DNA of 64,000 nucleotides. It comes from Mycobacterium vicinigordonae (GTDB lineage Bacteria; Actinomycetota; Actinomycetes; Mycobacteriales; Mycobacteriaceae). The position numbers and the translations under genes were made by a program. The DNA is taken from the NCBI RefSeq assembly GCF_013466425.1, contig NZ_CP059165.1, forward strand, positions 5,642,001 through 5,706,000, written 5' to 3'. The notes under the pieces are model-generated. The model worked only from the letters and a program-made list of their open reading frames with translations, made no database searches and was not told where the DNA came from. The number at the start of each line of letters is the position of its first letter. Position 1 is the first letter of the stretch. Of the stretch, positions 9,701 to 16,781 are shown one piece after another.

Positions 9701-9816
9701 GGATCGGCACCCACGCCTATTGGCTGGGCACCCAGTGGTGGCACCCGCTGCTCGCTGTGGCGGCAATATCACTGTGCGGCTTGGCCGCCGCCGCCGCGAA
9801 ACCGAAGCGGAAGTGA
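6724..9816 (+). CDS. Patatin-like lipid hydrolase with C-terminal membrane helices
   Basis: A 1030-residue protein with a patatin catalytic dyad: serine in GTSAGG (Ser92) and aspartate in DGG (Asp276), with the oxyanion region GGVSLAVWMAGVA at 24-36. The middle 500 residues hold no motif I recognise. The last ~120 contain about four hydrophobic helices, so the enzyme is probably membrane-anchored. Length and architecture fit the actinobacterial patatin-related family that includes M. tuberculosis Rv3479 (about 1020 residues). Likely activity is acyl-ester hydrolysis of phospholipid or another lipid. It starts at ATG 6724 after GGGGGTG. It converges on the GAP gene. Confidence 0.88.
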   Translation: MAFDKPSPVTELTQELRLATTMTGGVSLAVWMAGVAREINLLAQASQWRRQGGPFPADSRLSKQSAEALRLYAGLIDLLDMIVDVDVLSGTSAGGINAALLASSRISGADLGGLRDLWLDLGALTDLLRDPRDEDTPSLLYGDERMYAALATQIPRLETGPFPPAAFTGGPRTPSTTLYVTTTLLAGETSRFTDSFGTLVQDVDRRGVFTFTETELLEPGTVAALALAARSSASFPIAFEPSFLPFTQGTPAAGKIPARPPMAPFANISRAHWVADGGLLDNRPIDVLLKRIFDRPARRPVRRVLLFVVPSSGPAPDIARDVPADDLEHPLGLVDGLLKDLSAITTQSIAADLRQIRAHQDSMAARTDGKLRLAELAAQLPEGARLLTPALLDDYRSREATRHAHDLTDALLRQLGTGVPKSWAAELAIGGDAEKVCRKQITESILSRRDAQPRLPLGPADLARYGQPGYDLAKSCALAVVRAAYQLATSDDDIADLTALTKGIHAACPPPDPVDSGALVRAVFAKPAVRQGSLKDAATMIAAEQLRRSEVPQDGWAKLGRVLVDGYPALKRLADKALPADDAAPGSPLALDGAAAGQLHTYLRYLRPATDPGEVATRLFDLAAAQRAMLPADADIDQSVELVQVSADTRSLLAPDWQTAQQKLTGMQFHHFGAFYKRSWRSNDWMWGRLDGAGWLVHVLLDPRRVRWVVAARPQATESGAKWFVQHLKALGAPDFPAHGYRLATVGGDSGRLTEDTVLRELAFVDNPAVPMPPSLPATSMWLAQLWQRRVLDEELDELAGTVLDPNTNDQPDWSPARSRTWAKKVLAAAPGESKYALLNEDPVARETFNSDRGSPLMAHTVAKAAATASGAVGSVRQLPGVVKPPIATVRTLTLAAYRVVSLTKGIAKRTLTAGAALLVLGLAAAVQSATLIGVTGLTMAGVGGYLIVLGTWQLSSRLLFALVSATLVGAVLSLATPVVRAFLFGDREHSGWIGTHAYWLGTQWWHPLLAVAAISLCGLAAAAAKPKRK

Positions 9817-9851
9817 CGCGGACCAGACGGCCCGCCGCCGCGGAGCGTCAC
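9813..9851. terminator. Hairpin between convergent genes (bidirectional terminator candidate)
   Basis: GTGACGCGG at 9813-9821 pairs with CCGCGGAGCGTCAC at 9838-9851; the GTGACGC/GCGTCAC arms are perfect. The stem contains the stop codons of both convergent genes. There is no U-tract, as usual for mycobacterial terminators. Confidence 0.5.
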
Positions 9852-10546
9852 GTCAGGCCTTTGAGCCCGTTGTGCAGCACCATCAGCCCGATCAGAACCA
9901 GCACGGCGGCCAGCATTCCCGCGTGATTGCGTTCCATCCAGTCCTTGAGCTTGGTCAGCTGGTCGTCGAGGCGGTCCCCGGCGCTCACGTAGCCCAGGAT
10001 CGGGACGGCGACCGTCGAGGCGGACAGGACCACGAACGCCACAGCGAACACCCATTTGTCCGGCATCGTCAGGCCACTGGTGCCGATGGCCAATCCTGCG
10101 GCCAGGCACATGATCGACACCTCGAGTCGCACCACTGTGAGCACCAGCGCGGTGACGCCTGCGCGCACCGGGGTGATGGTGTCGAACGCCCTCATCCAAC
10201 GGGGCGTGTCGGACTCCCGGTGCCGGGTCAGCCACCGGTAGATGCCGAACAGGATCAAGATCGAGCCCAGCACCACACGCACCCAAGAGGCCCACTGCGG
10301 CGGCGACTTATGCAGGCCGGCAAACAGTCCGGAGCCAGCCGTGAAAACGGCGGTCAGCGCGGCCAGCCCCAGCACCCATCCGCCGAGGAACGCCAGACTT
10401 GTTGGCCGGGGCCGCGGCGCGTGCAGAACCAGTACCGCCGGGATGATCGTTAACGGCGAGACCGCGATCACCAGAGCCAACGGAATCAGCGTCGCCAGCA
10501 ATGAACCCCAGTTACCTGTCACGGGCAGCAATCTTCGCATTCCCAC
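9848..10546 (-). CDS. GAP/Sap-family integral membrane protein
   Basis: A 232-residue protein with about six membrane helices in a 3+3 arrangement around a polar loop (RHRESDTPRWMRAFDTITP). The N-terminal helix motif LVIAVSPLTIIPAVLVL and GGWVLGLAAL are typical of the mycobacterial GAP/Sap family. These include Sap, which helps move sulfolipid-1, and Gap, needed for glycopeptidolipid export. It may therefore aid transport of a surface glycolipid; which one is unknown. Position and length resemble M. tuberculosis Rv3481c. A second ATG two codons downstream is an alternative start. Confidence 0.82.
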   Translation of the reverse strand: MGMRRLLPVTGNWGSLLATLIPLALVIAVSPLTIIPAVLVLHAPRPRPTSLAFLGGWVLGLAALTAVFTAGSGLFAGLHKSPPQWASWVRVVLGSILILFGIYRWLTRHRESDTPRWMRAFDTITPVRAGVTALVLTVVRLEVSIMCLAAGLAIGTSGLTMPDKWVFAVAFVVLSASTVAVPILGYVSAGDRLDDQLTKLKDWMERNHAGMLAAVLVLIGLMVLHNGLKGLT

Positions 10547-10681
10547 GTCCGCAACGGCCGCATTGGGTGATCAGCCAGTCGGCCTTCCTTGCAGCAACCC
10601 GACCTAAGCCACCGTTACACCTGTCAAGACGCGCCTAGACTGCGGTGAGGCGAGGAGTCGGACCAGGATTCGAGAGAGTAA

Positions 10682-10939
10682 ATGCAGACCCGCGCGCGAA
10701 CGAAGTCGTCAATGGCCATTGGGCTCGCAGCGGTGGCGGCCATCGCCACCCTGGCGATGCCGGTCAAGCAGCGATGCGGTGCGCCCGGCCACACCTGCGG
10801 CAGCGCGGTCGACGCTAACGGCGACGTCCACTACTACTACGAAGTCGAACCATTCGGGGTATTTCTGGTCGAGACGCTGATCGGTTCGGACATCCCGTTG
10901 TTTTACACGTCCGGGGAGGAGGTCGTGCGGGCCCGATGA
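10682..10939 (+). CDS. Small secreted protein, first gene of a coupled pair
   Basis: 85 residues from ATG 10682. The N-terminus (MQTRARTKSSM, then AIGLAAVAAIATLAM) is a signal sequence or anchor. The mature part carries a cysteine pair in RCGAPGHTCG, followed by an aromatic YYYEVEPFGVFLVETL segment. Its TGA overlaps the ATG of the next gene (ATGA), so the two are translationally coupled. No known family was recognised. The cysteines are likely disulphide-bonded outside the membrane. Confidence 0.7.
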   Translation: MQTRARTKSSMAIGLAAVAAIATLAMPVKQRCGAPGHTCGSAVDANGDVHYYYEVEPFGVFLVETLIGSDIPLFYTSGEEVVRAR

Positions 10940-11319
10940 ACGCGCGTATCGCGGCGGTGGTTGTGGTGGCCGTCCTGCTCGGCGGCGCCATCGCGGCGAT
11001 TCCGATGACCGACGTGTCACTTACGAACAGGAGCGAGAACTTCTGCGTCGTCAGCTATACCTGTCCGACAAGTCCCGCGGCCGACGGCGGCGACCAGGCC
11101 ACCGCCGAGCGCCGAGTCATCGACGGATACCTCGCCAAACAGGCTGGATGCACACCGGAAGCTACGGCCAATCCTCAGTCGGTGAGCTGGGAACCGCCGG
11201 GATTCGTCCCCGCTGTTGGAGGCTCCGGCAACGTCAGGGACGCCGACGCGAGCCTCGGCGGCCATTTCGCCGCCACCTATATCAACGGCCGGTGGCATAT
11301 CGATTACCAGGACTGCTGA
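10936..11319 (+). CDS. Small secreted protein, second gene of a coupled pair
   Basis: 127 residues, starting in the 4-base overlap with the gene before. A signal peptide (MNARIAAVVVVAVLLGGAIA) is followed by a mature domain with four cysteines (FC, TC, GC and the terminal DC). The C-terminal FAATYINGRWHIDYQDC resembles the 'GRW' ending found in many small mycobacterial secreted proteins. Function unknown. The shared operon and shared topology suggest that the two products work together at the cell surface, possibly as a complex. Confidence 0.75.
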   Translation: MNARIAAVVVVAVLLGGAIAAIPMTDVSLTNRSENFCVVSYTCPTSPAADGGDQATAERRVIDGYLAKQAGCTPEATANPQSVSWEPPGFVPAVGGSGNVRDADASLGGHFAATYINGRWHIDYQDC

Positions 11320-11516
11320 CGGACCGCGCGTCACCGGCTGGCAGCAGAACGTACTGCTCAAAGCGATTTCTATGGGTGAATCCGCCCACACCGACCGAGC
11401 TGGAGTGGGGTCGATGCAGCAATCTGCCGCATACTAGACCTCATGCCTCGGATGACGTCACCGCAAACCGCCGGTCAGGTGCCGGCCGGTAGGTCGGCGC
11501 TGGGTCGAGGACGTTA

Positions 11517-13085
11517 GTGACACGCTCCGGCGGTGCGCACCGCCTCCGATCGGATCGACGTGCAATCAAGCGGACAACACTCCGCAAACGATTGGCGCGC
11601 ACTTTCATGACCCTGGTTTCGGTAGTAGCCGTCGGTACGACCGGGGCCGGCTACTGGGTGGCCCACGGCGCCCTCGGCGGCATCACCATCTCGCAAGCGT
11701 TGACTCCCGAAGACCCCAGGTCCAGCGGGAACAACATGAACATCCTGCTCATCGGCCTGGACTCGCGCAAAGACCAGGACGGCAACGACCTGCCCTGGTC
11801 GATCCTCAAACACCTGCACGCCGGCGACTCCGACCAGGGCGGCTACAACACCAACACGTTGATCCTGGTGCACGTCGGATCCGACGGCAGAGTCGTTGCC
11901 TTCTCGATCCCGCGGGACGACTGGGTGGCCTGGAACGGAATTCCCGGCTACAACCACATCAAGATCAAAGAGGCGTACGGGCTGACCAAGCAGTACGTCG
12001 CCAATCAACTCGCCAACCAGGGCAACATCTCGCAGCGTGAACTGGAGGCCCGCGGCCGCGAAGCCGGCCGGGCCGCAACGCTGCGCGCGGTGCGCAACCT
12101 GACCGGAGTCCCGATCGACTACTTCGCCGAGATCAATCTGGCCGGTTTCTACGACCTCGCCCAGACCCTGGGCGGCGTCGACGTCTGCCTGAATCACCCG
12201 GTCTACGACTCGTACTCCGGCGCCGATTTCCCGGCCGGCCGTCAGCGGCTGGACGCGTCGCAGGCGCTGTCGTTCGTCCGGCAGCGGCACGGGCTGGAAA
12301 ACGGCGACCTAGACCGTACCCACCGACAGCAGGCCTTCCTGTCCTCGGTGATGCGCGAGCTGCAGGACACAGGCACGTTCACTAACTTCGACCGGCTCAA
12401 CAGCCTGATGGCCGTGGCGCGCAAGGACGTCGTGCTGTCGGCGGGATGGGATGAAAACCTGTTCCGTCGGATGGGGGAATTGGCCGGCGGCAACGTGGAG
12501 TTTCGCACGCTGCCGGTGGTGCGTTACGACAACATCGACGGCCAGGACGTCAACATCATCGACCCGGCTGCGATCAAGGCCGAGATCGCCGCGGCCTTCG
12601 GCACGGCCGCCACCCCGTCGGCCGCGCCCACCACCTCGGCGAAGCCGAACCAGTCGACCGTCGTCGACGTGGTCAACGCGGGCGCGATCAGCGGCATGGC
12701 CTCGCAGTTGTCCAGTGCGCTGAAAAAGCGTGGCTATACCGCAGGCCAGGTCCGCGACCGCGAATCCGGCGAACCCACTTCCACCACGATCCAGTACGGC
12801 GCCGGAGCGGAAACCGACGCCCAGAACCTGGCCGATGTGCTGGGTATCGACCCGCCCAAGAAGCCCGATGCCAGCATCGCGCCCGGACACATCCGCGTGA
12901 CCGTGGACACCAACTTCTCGCTGCCCGCCGCCGAGGAGAGCACGTCGACAACGTCCACGACGACGACCACGACGACCACGACGGCGAAGTCCAACGGCTA
13001 CTACTACGACGGCACCTTCACGCCTTACCCCACGCCCGATCGGGGCAAGCCGATCGACGGCGGCGGCGTGCCCTGCGTCAACTGA
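11517..13085 (+). CDS. cpsA: LytR-CpsA-Psr (LCP) family protein CpsA
   Basis: 522 residues from GTG 11517 (GAGGA upstream). Layout: short cytoplasmic tail; membrane helix about 28-48; LCP domain about 75-270 with LLIGLDSR, FSIPRDDW, VPIDYFAEINLAGFYDL, GGVDVCL and LSFVRQRHGLENGDLDRTHRQ; LytR_C-type domain about 375-460; and a Thr-rich tail (TSTTSTTTTT). LCP enzymes ligate arabinogalactan or other polyprenyl-linked glycans to peptidoglycan. M. tuberculosis CpsA (Rv3484, about 512 residues) has the same C-terminal domain and Thr-rich end and has been linked to blocking LC3-associated phagocytosis. It sits at the same relative position here. Confidence 0.88.
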   Translation: MTRSGGAHRLRSDRRAIKRTTLRKRLARTFMTLVSVVAVGTTGAGYWVAHGALGGITISQALTPEDPRSSGNNMNILLIGLDSRKDQDGNDLPWSILKHLHAGDSDQGGYNTNTLILVHVGSDGRVVAFSIPRDDWVAWNGIPGYNHIKIKEAYGLTKQYVANQLANQGNISQRELEARGREAGRAATLRAVRNLTGVPIDYFAEINLAGFYDLAQTLGGVDVCLNHPVYDSYSGADFPAGRQRLDASQALSFVRQRHGLENGDLDRTHRQQAFLSSVMRELQDTGTFTNFDRLNSLMAVARKDVVLSAGWDENLFRRMGELAGGNVEFRTLPVVRYDNIDGQDVNIIDPAAIKAEIAAAFGTAATPSAAPTTSAKPNQSTVVDVVNAGAISGMASQLSSALKKRGYTAGQVRDRESGEPTSTTIQYGAGAETDAQNLADVLGIDPPKKPDASIAPGHIRVTVDTNFSLPAAEESTSTTSTTTTTTTTTAKSNGYYYDGTFTPYPTPDRGKPIDGGGVPCVN

Positions 13086-13111
13086 TCTCCCCTTCTGCGG
13101 GGCCCGCTCGG

Positions 13112-13126
13112 CGGCTCTTCGAGCCG
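13112..13126. terminator. Short perfect hairpin after cpsA
   Basis: CGGCTC-TTC-GAGCCG is a 6-bp stem with a 3-base loop, 27 bases past the cpsA stop and 28 before the end of the convergent SDR gene. It is probably a weak intrinsic terminator. Confidence 0.4.
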
Positions 13127-13153
13127 ATGCGCGAAGCGGCCGCACCCGAGGTG

Positions 13154-13930
13154 TCAGGCGTGCGTGCCGCCGTCGATGCGGATCTCGGTGCCAGTGATGA
13201 ACTGGCCGTCGTCGGACACCAGCATCGCGATGACACCGGCAACCGCCGACGGGTCGGCCATCCCGGCGCCGCTGGATGTCTCGGTGGTGGGCAGAATCGG
13301 CATCAACCGGCCGAACAGCGACCAGTCGGCGTCCGCGGGGATGTATCCGCCGGTGGCATCGGTGATCCCGGACTTGATGCTGCCCGGCGCCACGCACACC
13401 GCGCGCAGCCCGGCCTTGGCGTATTCGAGCGCCAGCGCGTGCGTGAAAGACTGCACCCCGCCCTTGCTGGCGGCGTAGGCCGCCATATAGGGGTGGGCGA
13501 AACTCGCCGAGGTGGAGCTGAAGTTCACGATCGAGCTGTGCGGGTTGTCCAGCAGCGCCGGCAACGCCTCGCGGACCACCAGGAAAGTGCCGGTCAGATT
13601 GACGGTGAGGATCTGGTTCCACAGTTCAAGGCTGGTCTGGGTGGTGTGGGCGGCACGCAACATGCCGGCCGCGTTGACCACCGAATCCAGGCCGCCCAGG
13701 GTGTCGACGGCCGAGCGCACCCCGTCGACCACCGAACGCTCGTCGGCGACATTCATCTCCAGCCCGGTGAATCGGCTGTCAGTTCTGCTCCGGGTGGCCG
13801 CCAGACCGGCCGCGGCGATGTCCGCGCCGACCACCGCCGCACCTTCGTCGAGCAACCGCAGCGCCGTCGCCTGGCCGATCCCCGACCCGGCACCGGTCAC
13901 CAGGATCCGCCGCCCTTCCAGCCGCTTCAC
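13154..13930 (-). CDS. Short-chain dehydrogenase/reductase (SDR)
   Basis: 258 residues. The start is GTG 13930, which overlaps the nitroreductase stop as GTGA. Rossmann motif TGAGSGIG at 12-19, NAAG after strand 4, active-site Ser in FSSTSAS and YAASK, and an IDGGTHA end typical of classical SDRs. The GADIA acidic stretch after strand 2 suggests NAD(H) preference. It is the last gene of an SDR-nitroreductase-SDR run that begins at 15472 behind a KstR-like box. Its place beside cpsA recalls M. tuberculosis Rv3485c, but orthology is not shown. Substrate is unknown; a hydroxysteroid or hydroxyacyl compound is plausible from the context. Confidence 0.85.
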   Translation of the reverse strand: MKRLEGRRILVTGAGSGIGQATALRLLDEGAAVVGADIAAAGLAATRSRTDSRFTGLEMNVADERSVVDGVRSAVDTLGGLDSVVNAAGMLRAAHTTQTSLELWNQILTVNLTGTFLVVREALPALLDNPHSSIVNFSSTSASFAHPYMAAYAASKGGVQSFTHALALEYAKAGLRAVCVAPGSIKSGITDATGGYIPADADWSLFGRLMPILPTTETSSGAGMADPSAVAGVIAMLVSDDGQFITGTEIRIDGGTHA

Positions 13931-14580
13931 TGGAACGCCCGGTTGCCGTACCGGTCCAGCGACACGAATTCGCCGACCGGCCTGCGGGAGGTGGGACCGT
14001 ACTTACCCATCGGCCAGCCCAGCGGGATCACCGCGCACGGGGTGACATTCCACGGCAGGCCCAGCACCCGCTTCGCGGCGAACGTGCTCCACAGCGGCAA
14101 GGTGATCAGCGCCGCGCCCAGCCCGGCCGCGCGGGCCGCCAGCAACAGGTTCTGCACCGCGGGATAGATCGACCCGTAGGCGCTGCTGACAGCGACCGGC
14201 GGAAAGGGCGGGATGACACCTTTGAGGCAGGCCACCACGACCACGGGGATGTCGTCGAAGTGCTCAGCCTGCCAGCGCACGGCCTTCTCGATGCGCAGCA
14301 TCTTCTCGTCCATCCGCTTTTCCAGGGCGCGCTTGTAGAGCGGCCCGAAGGTGTTCATCGCCGCGCGATTCAACCGGCCCAGCTTCGCAACGACCCGGCG
14401 GTCCTTGACGACGATGAACTCCCAGTTCTGCGCGTTCGAACCGGTGGGTGCCTTCATCGCCAATTCGAGCAGGTGCAGGATCAGTGAGTCGTCGACCGGG
14501 TCGCTCTTGAGCCGACGGATTGCACGCTGGGTGCGCATCGCCTCTTCGAGCGGCATGTTGAGGGGTTGCTGTTGAGCCAT
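13927..14580 (-). CDS. Nitroreductase-family flavoprotein
   Basis: 217 residues from ATG 14580 (another ATG three codons upstream is possible). Nitroreductase fold signatures: RAIRRLKSDPV near the N-terminus (FMN phosphate contacts), the MKAPTGSNAQNWEF motif, QNLLLAARAAGLGAALITLP, and a C-terminal VIPLGWPMGKYGP. Such enzymes use FMN and NAD(P)H to reduce nitro groups, quinones, enones or flavins. A role in reducing an alpha,beta-unsaturated intermediate is inferred from its SDR neighbours on both sides. It overlaps the downstream SDR by 4 bases and follows the other SDR after 43 bases, so co-transcription is likely. Confidence 0.85.
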   Translation of the reverse strand: MAQQQPLNMPLEEAMRTQRAIRRLKSDPVDDSLILHLLELAMKAPTGSNAQNWEFIVVKDRRVVAKLGRLNRAAMNTFGPLYKRALEKRMDEKMLRIEKAVRWQAEHFDDIPVVVVACLKGVIPPFPPVAVSSAYGSIYPAVQNLLLAARAAGLGAALITLPLWSTFAAKRVLGLPWNVTPCAVIPLGWPMGKYGPTSRRPVGEFVSLDRYGNRAFQ

Positions 14581-14623
14581 GACCCTCATTCCAGCACCGG
14601 CCGGCCCGCCCGCAAACCGCGGG

Positions 14624-15472
14624 TCAGCCGACGGGGTCTGACACCACTCCGCGCAGGGCGTCGGCACCGAACATCTGCTCCATCATCGACGAGTAGTCCG
14701 GCCCGCGGCGCACCATGTGGCCGCCGTCGACGTTGATGCACTGCCCGGTGATGTAGCTGGCGGCATCGCTGAGCAGGAACATCGCCAGGTTGGCCACGTC
14801 CTCGACTTCACCCACCCGCGGCAGCGGGGTGCACTGCGCGTAGTCGCCACTGATCTCCGGTGACTGGATGACGCTGGCGTTCACCAGGTCGGTGCGGATC
14901 AGGCCCGGCCGGATGCTGTTCGCCCGCACCCAAGACGCCCCGAGCTCGTCGGCGGCCAGCTGCATCATGTGGTCGATCGCCGACTTGGTGACACCGTAGG
15001 GCCCGAACCACCGGTGGGTGTTGCTGGCCGCGATCGACGAGATCGCCACGAACGACCCTCCGCCTCCGCGCACCAGCTCCCGAGCCACATGTTTGAGGAC
15101 GTACATCGTGCCGTTGACGTTGAGGTCGACGGTGCGGCGCCACTGCTCGGAGTCGGTGTGGGTGAGCGGGCCGACGGTCAGCGACCCGCCGGCGCTGTGC
15201 ACGGCGCCGTGCAGCCGGCCATGCCATGCTGTCGCGGCGTCCACCACCCGGGCGACCTCGCCCTCGTTGGTGACGTCGGCAGGTTCGTAGCGGATCGAGC
15301 CGGGCAGTTGCAGGCCCTCGATCTCCTTGACGGCCTCGGCCAGCCGGTCGGCGTTGCGGCCCATGATCATCACCGACGCGCCGCCGTTCACCAGCCCGGT
15401 TGCGACCCCCTTGCCGATACCGCTACCGCCGCCGGTGACCAGATACGTGCGGTCCTGGAATGAAAGCTGCAC
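14624..15472 (-). CDS. SDR-family oxidoreductase under a KstR-like box
   Basis: 282 residues from GTG 15472, with GGGAGG about 8 bases upstream. Motifs: TGGGSGIG at 13-20, GRNADR after strand 2 (basic, so NADP(H) is likely), SAGG, SSIAAS, YGVTK catalytic pair and a C-terminal INVDGGHMVRRGPDY extension. The extended tail resembles 2,4-dienoyl-CoA reductase-like or 3-oxoacyl reductase-like SDRs of sterol and fatty acid metabolism. It opens the three-gene run with the nitroreductase and second SDR. A perfect TnnAACnnGTTnnA site 24 bases upstream suggests repression by KstR and induction by sterol. Confidence 0.85.
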   Translation of the reverse strand: MQLSFQDRTYLVTGGGSGIGKGVATGLVNGGASVMIMGRNADRLAEAVKEIEGLQLPGSIRYEPADVTNEGEVARVVDAATAWHGRLHGAVHSAGGSLTVGPLTHTDSEQWRRTVDLNVNGTMYVLKHVARELVRGGGGSFVAISSIAASNTHRWFGPYGVTKSAIDHMMQLAADELGASWVRANSIRPGLIRTDLVNASVIQSPEISGDYAQCTPLPRVGEVEDVANLAMFLLSDAASYITGQCINVDGGHMVRRGPDYSSMMEQMFGADALRGVVSDPVG

Positions 15473-15495
15473 TGGGGACCTCCCGCGCCGAAAAC

Positions 15496-15509
15496 TGAAA
15501 CAGGTTCTA
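15496..15509. promoter_or_regulatory. KstR-type operator
   Basis: TGAAACAGGTTCTA matches the KstR consensus TnnAACnnGTTnnA exactly, with both half-site cores intact. It is 24 bases upstream of the GTG at 15472 and 19 bases before the end of the enoyl-CoA hydratase gene, so it most likely controls the SDR-nitroreductase-SDR run. Confidence 0.65.
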
Positions 15510-15528
15510 GCTATCGAACCATTGCGCG

Positions 15529-16464
15529 TTAGGGCTCGTCGCGGCGGGCGACCTTGGTGGGCCGGGCGGTGCGCCAGTCCTCTACGTCCGGCGGCAACCC
15601 GACCGGGAACCTGTTCTCGTTGTGCGCCGCCCAGTGCGCGTGGCCGAGTTCGTGGACGTGGAACGCGTGCCGCAGCGCCTCGGTGAAACCCATCGCGTCG
15701 GAAGCCGCGTTGACCGACGCCTTCACCAGCAGCGAGGCCATCGTCGGACGCTCGGCGATACGCCGCGCGAAGGCCAGTGTCTTGTCGTCCAGCTCGTCGA
15801 CCGGGAAGACCTTGGACACCATGCCGAGCCGGTAGGCTTCGTCGGCGTCCAGCGAATCGCCGGTCAGCAGTAGCTCTTTGGCCTTCCGCGGGCCGAATTC
15901 CCAAGGGTGCGCGTAGTATTCGACGCCCGGCATGCCCAGCCGGACCGCGACCACGTCGCTGAACTTCGCATTGTCGGCCGCGACGATCAAATCGCACGCC
16001 CAGATCAGCATCAGCCCCGCCGAAATCGCGTTGCCCTGCACCTGAGCGATGGTGATCTTGCGCAGATCGCGCCAGCGCCGGGTGTTCTCGAAGAAGAAAT
16101 GCCACTCCTGGTGGTACAGCTTCTCCACAATCGGCTCCAGGGTGGCTCCATGCGAACGGAAGGTCGGATGCTGCGTCGGTCCCGGCTTTCGCTCCGCCAA
16201 CGCTGCCTCAGAACCCAGGTCGTGGCCGGCCGAGAAGTTGCGACCGCGCGCGGCCAGAATCACCACCCGCACGGTGTCGTCGGCCTCGGCCCGCAAGAAC
16301 GCCTCGTCGAGCTGCACCAGCAGGGTGCGGTTCTGCGCGTTGTGCTCTGCGGGCCGGTTCAGCCAGATCCGGGCGATGCGTCCCTCGTCGAGCGTTTCGT
16401 AGGCCACCATCTCGGGGGCCGCGGGCACCTCGGCGTTGGCGTCGGTCTGGTCGGAGAGTGTCAT
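15529..16464 (-). CDS. Enoyl-CoA hydratase/isomerase family protein
   Basis: 311 residues from ATG 16464 (MTLSDQTDAN...). Crotonase features: oxyanion strand VVILAARGRNFSAGHDLGS, and a second region KITIAQVQGNAISAGLMLIWACDLIVA. At about 311 residues it is longer than the usual 260. It has an insert with HQEWHFFFENTRRWRDL between the two oxyanion regions and an extended C-terminus. VVAVRLGMPGVEYYAHPWEFG departs from the usual catalytic Glu pattern, so hydratase activity is uncertain. It sits between the ACP/AMP-ligase cluster and the KstR-boxed SDR; a palindrome just upstream may give it its own promoter. Confidence 0.85.
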   Translation of the reverse strand: MTLSDQTDANAEVPAAPEMVAYETLDEGRIARIWLNRPAEHNAQNRTLLVQLDEAFLRAEADDTVRVVILAARGRNFSAGHDLGSEAALAERKPGPTQHPTFRSHGATLEPIVEKLYHQEWHFFFENTRRWRDLRKITIAQVQGNAISAGLMLIWACDLIVAADNAKFSDVVAVRLGMPGVEYYAHPWEFGPRKAKELLLTGDSLDADEAYRLGMVSKVFPVDELDDKTLAFARRIAERPTMASLLVKASVNAASDAMGFTEALRHAFHVHELGHAHWAAHNENRFPVGLPPDVEDWRTARPTKVARRDEP

Positions 16465-16494
16465 TGCCCACCTCACTTGTCACGGGCTTGGGCT

Positions 16495-16518
16495 TTACAC
16501 ATTACGGCTAGTGTGTAA
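16495..16518. promoter_or_regulatory. Inverted repeat upstream of the enoyl-CoA hydratase gene
   Basis: TTACACA and TGTGTAA form perfect 7-bp arms separated by 10 bases, starting 31 bases upstream of the ATG at 16464 and ending 30 bases past the ACP stop. The arms are AT-rich against a GC-rich background. It could be a regulator site or a promoter-overlapping operator. Confidence 0.5.
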
Positions 16519-16547
16519 GCGCGCCGCTGCTGGGTTGACGCGGGTCG

Positions 16548-16781
16548 TCAGCGCCGTTGCGCGTCAACCCAGTCGATGACCTCCCGCACCGTCTGCAGTG
16601 GCGCATCGGGATCTTCGAGCCGCATCTCCAGGTGCGCCTCCAGGGTGGCAACCAATTCCATTTTGCGAGGCGAGTCGTAGCCCAGGTCCTCCACCAGGTC
16701 CGAGTCGGCGGTAACCGGGGCCATCCGGTCCGGCGCCAGGGCCGCGACGATACCCACGATCGATTCGTCGAACGCATTCAC
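16548..16781 (-). CDS. Stand-alone acyl carrier protein
   Basis: 77 residues, starting at GTG 16781, which overlaps the AMP-ligase stop (GTGA). It is acidic and helical. The phosphopantetheine site lies in LVEDLGYDSPRKMELV (Asp-Ser with downstream M-E-L), around residue 36. The C-terminus (LQTVREVIDWVDAQRR) is the usual ACP helix 4. Coupled translation with the fatty acyl-AMP ligase indicates that the ligase loads this ACP. With the alpha-oxoamine synthase next door, the acyl-ACP is the likely acyl donor for a decarboxylative condensation with an amino acid. Confidence 0.88.
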   Translation of the reverse strand: MNAFDESIVGIVAALAPDRMAPVTADSDLVEDLGYDSPRKMELVATLEAHLEMRLEDPDAPLQTVREVIDWVDAQRR

